Positions 58,562 to 64,000 of a stretch of 64,000 bases of DNA are shown piece by piece (the first letter of the stretch is position 1; each line of letters starts with the position of its first letter). Position numbers and translations under genes: made by a program. The notes below the pieces were generated by a model. The model saw only the letters and a list, made by a program, of their open reading frames with translations, was not told where the DNA came from and ran no database searches. The DNA is from Spisula solida (taxonomy: Eukaryota; Mollusca; Bivalvia; Venerida; Mactridae): NCBI GenBank assembly GCA_947247005.1, contig OX365955.1, forward strand, positions 3,110,001-3,174,000, in the 5' to 3' direction.

Positions 58562-58800
58562 AAAAGAATTGTTTTATTTTTTGGTGTTTTCTCACCTTTC
58601 ATCTGCAGTTTTATCACAATGGTTCTAATAACGGATGCTTCACAAAAATGATTCAATATATTTTCAAAATAAAATATTGAGATATGCATAGTTTATCTTT
58701 AAATATAAAGGTTTGTGACAAGGGTATTTATTATCGTTTATTTCCTCCATTATTTAATCATGAAAAGAGCATTTAATAACATAATGGTATGTAATTATCG

Positions 58801-58950
58801 GTTAAGGCTAAGCCATGAAAATAGAAGCACTCATTTCCGATGGGTCCTGTGTTCTTCTATAGTTGGGTGGGAACACTGAAAAGCGTTTCAGAAATGATCA
58901 AGTGTCCCGGCAGAGATTCGAACCAGGGACCTCTCGATCAGTAGTCAAGA
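58801..58950 (-). mobile_element. SINE family 3, internally deleted copy
   Basis: Has the start of the family body, then jumps to AGTTGGGTGGGAACACTGAA and the B box GGTTCGAATCTC; the A box end is missing. Confidence 0.75.
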
Positions 58951-59715
58951 TAAGAACACCATTACTATAATACATGTGACGTTACAAACACATGTATATG
59001 TAACTGGTGTTTGGATTGTAGTAAAAACACCAACTAGTCGATATAATTATACTTCAATTCAATATATAATTATTGAATATATGACAAGAACCTAAAACAG
59101 TAAACACATAATTAATAACAGAACAAAGAATACTGTACATTGATGGTATACGAGATTGCGAAATCTAAACAAATTAAAGTTATCATAAATACATAATTCA
59201 ACGCGATCTAATACATAATTCAAACGAAATGCAAGTAATTAATTCAAATAATCAAAAGAAGTAACTTATCAGGACCAGTAAAATTAAATATTATAATCAC
59301 TTGTAAAAGTGAATATAAATAATATAAAGATCTAGATTACTTAAAGAAGTATAGTAGATAACTTAATAATTAGTAATGAACTACCGGTAATGTTGACAAT
59401 ATGACTGTGAAGTATATGTCTGACTCCTTCAAGAGTATTGAAAGGAGTGCCTGACTAAAGAAGTGCAGGGCGGAAGAAGATATTATTAGCGGGAAGGAAT
59501 GACATGCATGGGAACTTTCGTGAACACTTAATCACCAAACATTACAGTTTTACAACATTCACTCAGATTAACTCACTCAGGCCGCACACTATTAGTTCGA
59601 TTTCGAGCATTGAGCCGTGACTGCACTTTTAAGGTTTCAACCACTAATCGATATAGGTTGGTATAGGTTTGACACAGTACGATAAGTAACACAATTAAGG
59701 CCAATATTTCAAGTG
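58951..59715. other. No gene recognised
   Basis: AT-rich. A 70-codon minus frame at 59573-59785 overlaps a tRNA-like sequence and is not credible. Confidence 0.5.
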
Positions 59716-59788
59716 TCTGGTTGGTCGTGACGGTATTAAAAACGCTTGATACATTGTAAAACAGGGCGAGTTCGAATCCCACCAAAAT
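59716..59788 (+). repeat. tRNA-like sequence 1
   Basis: TGGTCGTGACGG (A-box-like) and GAGTTCGAATCCCACC (B box) at near-tRNA spacing. The overall fold is not canonical. Confidence 0.55.
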
Positions 59789-60077
59789 AGTTTTTCATTT
59801 TTATTATATTTTTTATAATGCACACAACTTGTAAAATCCGTGTAATACTAGCTAGTATATGTGACAAACCACATTTGTTACCTGTATATTGTAGAACGTT
59901 TTTAGGCTTATCAACTGAATATAGGATGTCAGTAAACTCGAAATACACCAACGATCGAAATGAGTGAAAATGATAAATATATTGAATCGACACCTTTCAA
60001 TGGATAAATTAAAAATATAAACAAAATCTTTAACTTACAATCTCTTCACATAACATAAAACAACGAATTTAAAAAAA

Positions 60078-60150
60078 TGAGCGAATCAGGAAATCGAACC
60101 ACCGACTTCTGGGTTAGAAATTCTGAAACTTGCCGACTGCACTAAACTGT
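60078..60150 (-). repeat. tRNA-like sequence 2
   Basis: Minus strand has GGTTCGATTTCC (B box) and a decayed A-box region. Confidence 0.45.
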
Positions 60151-60409
60151 AATCTGGTTATAAACAGATGTCTGTAAGAATCATATCATTAAAAAATCCG
60201 CTCCGAGCGTAATAAATGATAAGTCTACACGCTAAAATGGACTAGTCGGATAGGTCATGGCTCAGAGTTCAAAATTGAACTTATGTAGTTGGACAAACAT
60301 AAATTGGCCGGGCTAAATTTAGCAATAGTAAATAAACACAACATTGACCTTCACATTTAATTAACCGCAAAATTTGATAGACATCATAATGGGGCAATAA
60401 TTTCTCGAA

Positions 60410-60495
60410 TAGCCGCAGTGGCTCAGTGATAACGCGTCAGCATATAGATGATTTACCAGCTTTGCTATTTTGTACGCAGGTTCGAATCCATTTAT
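60410..60495 (+). repeat. tRNA-like sequence 3
   Basis: AGTGGCTCAGTGATAACGCG (A box) and GCAGGTTCGAATCC (B box), followed by T-rich sequence. Confidence 0.55.
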
Positions 60496-60605
60496 TGTCT
60501 ATTTTTATAATATTTCTTTCTTTTTTACTGTTTTCAACACTTTTAAATTACAAAGTCTATATAGAAAAGATCAGACGAAAAAAACAAAACAAATAAACTG
60601 AATAA

Positions 60606-60682
60606 AAAAGTAATGAGTTGGATTTGAACTCGCGCATGATAAAAACATACATTTGCGCTTTACTGACTGAGCTATTTGCTCA
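60606..60682 (-). repeat. tRNA-like sequence 4
   Basis: The minus strand reads AATGAGCAAATAGCTCAGTC, then GAGTTCAAATCC, with AATGAG/CTCATT pairing as an acceptor stem. The T stem pairs poorly, so a functional tRNA is unlikely. Confidence 0.5.
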
Positions 60683-60922
60683 TTGCTTATTGCATTGTAT
60701 TTAATACGCCTTATTATAGTTTACTTCTGGTGCAAAAGGTAAACAAGAATTTTTATGTTCTGTTACTATTTATAGCCCGGCCAATTTATCTTTGTCCGAT
60801 TATACAGATCCCAATCATTCTCTCACAGACGACTTACACACAGTTAGGCAATACATACAATAGAACAAACTTGTATACACACAGGGACAAGACAACACGG
60901 TGACACACACAATGACAAGGGT

Positions 60923-60950
60923 TACATATATATATATATATATATATAAT
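60923..60950 (+). repeat. (TA)n microsatellite
   Basis: About 12 TA units. Confidence 0.95.
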
Positions 60951-61376
60951 ATTAAGTTAAGTATACTAAAAGCATATAGGAACTAGACAAGACAGTATTT
61001 TAGTGATAACACCACATTATAACACGACATACTAGTATATAAACACACACTGTTCAACGCAATGCACACAAACTATCATCCTTCATACAATTTACTCACA
61101 TCAGTACAACAATTGCAGAATGCACAAATCTGTAAGTACAAACAACACGTATAAGAACCGGAAAGCGCAATTTTAATATAATATAGGAACACAAAAATGC
61201 ATTCCACTGGAACAACATCCCTATCAGGTGGGTTAATCAGTGACACAGTTTCAACAAGGCAAACGTCCTAGCTGAATGACCAAGTCTCAACAGCAAAAAG
61301 GCCAAAAACAACAGCCAACGGCAAATCCCCACAGCCGCACAAACAATTACAGTGAAGTTCCTCTGTGTACAATACA

Positions 61377-61570
61377 ATACTTTGAGGTCAAGGCCAATGT
61401 CATTGCAATTTCAAATTACGAAAAATAGCTGAAAATGTTATACAATTATCACTTTTAATACCAACTTGACTAAAAAACGTATGCTGTAACAAGAATTCAA
61501 GTGAGGAAACATCATCTGTTTAGCTATTTTTCGTAATTTGACCTTGAAATGGCCTTGACCTCAAAGTATT
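61377..61570. repeat. Foldback (arms about 55 bp)
   Basis: Arms share AATACTTTGAGGTCAAGGCC and AATTACGAAAAATAGCT in opposite orientation around an 80-bp loop. Confidence 0.9.
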
Positions 61571-62651
61571 CAGTCTTGTATGTCCATTTTCAAATGAATA
61601 ATATCCAAGCAAATATTTGTGACTACATTCATAAATAAAAAAATGCATGAGAACATAGAATTTTAAGCGTATGCGTAAATTATGGCGGCCATCTTGGACG
61701 CCATCTTGGATTTCCGGGTACGCACAACGCGTTGGCAATTTATGCCGGCAGTTACATATAGTACAGACATAGGCGAACATTTGGGTACATAACATTGCTT
61801 GTTCTTGTTTAGTTGTCACATCCCCACACAAAATCACCAATTGTCACCCACTATATGTATACAAGAACTGGTATTTATCATGTTTTCTCTGGTAGGGGTG
61901 GGCGCGTCAGGTAGGCTATTCATATGGCCGTTTAAGCATTTATGTGCAAAACCATGATAAATTTTCATCAAAAGAAATTAAAACCTTCATATAAAAGGAA
62001 AGTTAAAAGGAATGGCAAAAAATATAGTTTTTAGAACAATTGAATATCATTAGATTTTGAAAAAATGAATAAAAATGGCAATATTTTGCTCCTTTTTTGC
62101 TTTTATTTAAGAATATATATCCAATGCAGCCTCATTGTCATAAAAATGATAAAATTTAGAGTATATTGTATGATTACTGAACAGAAATAAGAGATTTAAA
62201 CAATTTTAAAGTATTGACAACAGCAGTCATTTTGAATGTCAATTTTTAAAAAAAATGACGGCCATCTTGGATTTTAGGCCCTTGTCCCCGGATATGGCAA
62301 CTAAGACGCACAGTTCTGAAAAGTACATGATTATCTTGCTCCTACTTGTGCTATAAATATTGTATCTGTGCTCAAAAAAGTAAATGTAGGAGAACAAGCG
62401 GACGATAAGAGGTGCTGCGGTCGATTAATAAACTATTTGTGAATGTATGAACGTTTATTTCGAATTTTAAGATCTTCAGAAAATGTGTCGTTGTTTTTAA
62501 TCGCTTAATTTGTATAATTACTACATCTGTACACCTGTGTTTGTGACATGTGTACATGTAGATATTACCAACACAAGGGCAAAATGTCAGCCAAGCTCAA
62601 AACTATAAGTACGAGTATATCCTACCGCGGTAGGCCGTACCCTTCCATTAA
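61571..62651. other. No gene recognised
   Basis: Two GGC(G)GCCATCTTGGA motifs (about 61684 and 62260), common in the tips of mollusc repeats; otherwise AT-rich. Confidence 0.5.
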
Positions 62652-63950
62652 TACGTGGGGTGTTCGAAAAGAAATGCAATTTACTCTATAACTTTTTATT
62701 GACAAAAACATTACAATGAAACTCACACAAAACCTTCAATGAGCACTCCTTAACAAATTACAAATTAATTTAACTTTTAAATCCAAGATAAAAGTTATGA
62801 TTTGTCGTCTGCAAAAGGTACAACACTCATGTACTGTAATATGGCTGACCACACGTTTTCCTGGAAACGTACCTCGGTCTATGGTCTCCTGAATGATGAT
62901 TGAAGTATAGGAACTAAAAACTAGTCGCATAGGACTAGGTCTACAGAATAGACTTGACGATAAATCATTCTCATGGGCTTTCTGTTCAAAAACTATTTTA
63001 CAGTGCGAAGTGGCATTTTAATGAGAAAGGTACATGGTCTATTATATTAACAATTCGACGCTTTGTGAAATATTTCTGAAGTTTTTTCCTGCACAACATA
63101 TCTCTTGAGCCTTCTTGTAACAAATGTGTCTGTTGGTTCTGGTTTTTGAATTACAGGACCGTTTTGGGTGAAGAAAATAAAAGGTATCATTTTCATCTCT
63201 GACTGCGTGTGCTTTACAATTACGGGTTTCTTAATATTTCCGGTAGGGCATATATGATATTTCTGCTTCATTCTTGGTTAATGATAGTGATCGTGTGTTT
63301 CATCATTTGTTATACCACGTAAAAACCTCTCCATTTGAAATAAAATGACGTTTAGTCACCACGTAATGAGTATGGTATCCAGTGGGTACAAATGTTGTTA
63401 ACTTCAAGAATTTTCTTCCAAACGAAGTAAACTTGGGATAAACTCGATCGAGCATGTACGAGCATCTAACAGTCCAACTATAATATTGCAGCTTTGGGGC
63501 GAATATCCTACTTTTTATCAATGTTCTGTTTTATTGTTGTTGTTTCCGGTTGACCACTTTTGTTGTTGTCTTTCAGATGCTATTGACCTACTTTGAAACT
63601 TGTAATAAAAGTGTTCCAATGCTAAAACATTCCTTACGTTGTCCTTCAATTTCAAAAAGTCCACCATATATAAATTCATCACTTAAATTAAGTTTAGACC
63701 TGTCTTTGATATAAGGCATAATTTCATTCAGTTTGGCGATACGTTTTTCGAACGATATTGGCTTAGTACAAATTAATATGTGTTTAATAAACATGCATTA
63801 TGACCAAACTGATAAATGGATATCAACCAAATTTTAACCAAGGGAAGACAATAATCTAATTGGTACACACGCCAAGTTAGAAGCACGAAAAATCCGACAA
63901 TTATACAAAGATATGCAAGGAGTTGCATTTCTTTTCGAACACCCCTCGTA
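62652..63950 (-). mobile_element. Degenerate mariner-like transposon
   Basis: It is about 1.3 kb, the usual size of mariner elements, bounded by TA and inverted repeats of about 26 bp whose core is GGGGTGTTCGAAAAGAAATG. Minus-strand open stretches (63588-63794, 63303-63521, 63047-63271) look like broken transposase. The last has IFFTQNGPVIQKPEP, which resembles the 'vFFD..Gpv...P' segment around the second catalytic Asp in mariner transposases; here that position reads TQ, so the Asp appears lost. Reading frames are interrupted and it is probably non-functional. Confidence 0.75.
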
Positions 63951-64000
63951 CAGTAGTGTCTTTCCTCATGTAGATAAGTTGCTAGTTTTTGTGGTTTGGC

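Noticed and set aside
60606..60682. Functional tRNA gene
   Set aside because: An acceptor-like stem exists, but the T stem does not pair and the anticodon arm is irregular.

Overview
The window looks like AT-rich genomic DNA from a metazoan, most likely a bivalve or other mollusc. The evidence is one intron-rich gene for a secreted L-amino-acid oxidase of the escapin/aplysianin type known from molluscs, many tRNA-derived SINEs, a very high density of MITE-like inverted repeats, and the frequent word ACATGTA. The mollusc assignment is inference. No prokaryotic, CRISPR or operon features are present.

The only clearly functional gene runs on the + strand from 20896 to 42468. Eleven exons splice in consistent phase into a 562-residue flavoenzyme with a signal peptide, an N-terminal FAD dinucleotide-binding motif, the substrate-side ELGAMRF motif and the C-terminal GDNLSGWSEGAL FAD motif. 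Its introns hold SINEs, a truncated LINE, an uninterrupted 544-bp ATCT tract, three minisatellites, several MITEs and a 4.1-kb transposon-like element in intron 10. Many of these lie only 13-38 bp from a splice site.

Region by region: 1-3500 holds foldback repeats, a SINE and a decayed dispersed repeat. 3510-7056 is a 3.5-kb foldback-like element whose arms are built of 74-bp repeats. 7057-10337 has scattered MITEs, SINE pieces and two coding-like minus-strand remnants. 10338-14617 is a 4.3-kb inverted-repeat element carrying a broken minus-strand gene of a large invertebrate protein family. 14618-20895 is mostly unique sequence with SINEs and a TA-flanked inverted-repeat element. After the oxidase gene come a 52-bp tandem repeat made of its own last codons and a 210-bp mariner-type MITE.

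From 43429 to 49963 lie two tandem elements that share identical ends (296 and 177 bp) but have different interiors. 50219-53459 is a 3.2-kb element with inverted repeats of about 500 bp. 53776-58252 is a 4.5-kb foldback-like element with a 42-bp minisatellite of about 60 copies at its core. The right end has SINEs, a cluster of tRNA-like sequences and a degenerate mariner (62652-63950) that is the apparent parent of the MITE at 42879.

Overall this is a single host gene embedded in, and invaded by, many kinds of non-autonomous DNA transposon. The possibly undescribed items are the large inverted-repeat elements, the shared-end tandem pair and the transposon-borne gene at 10690-13922.
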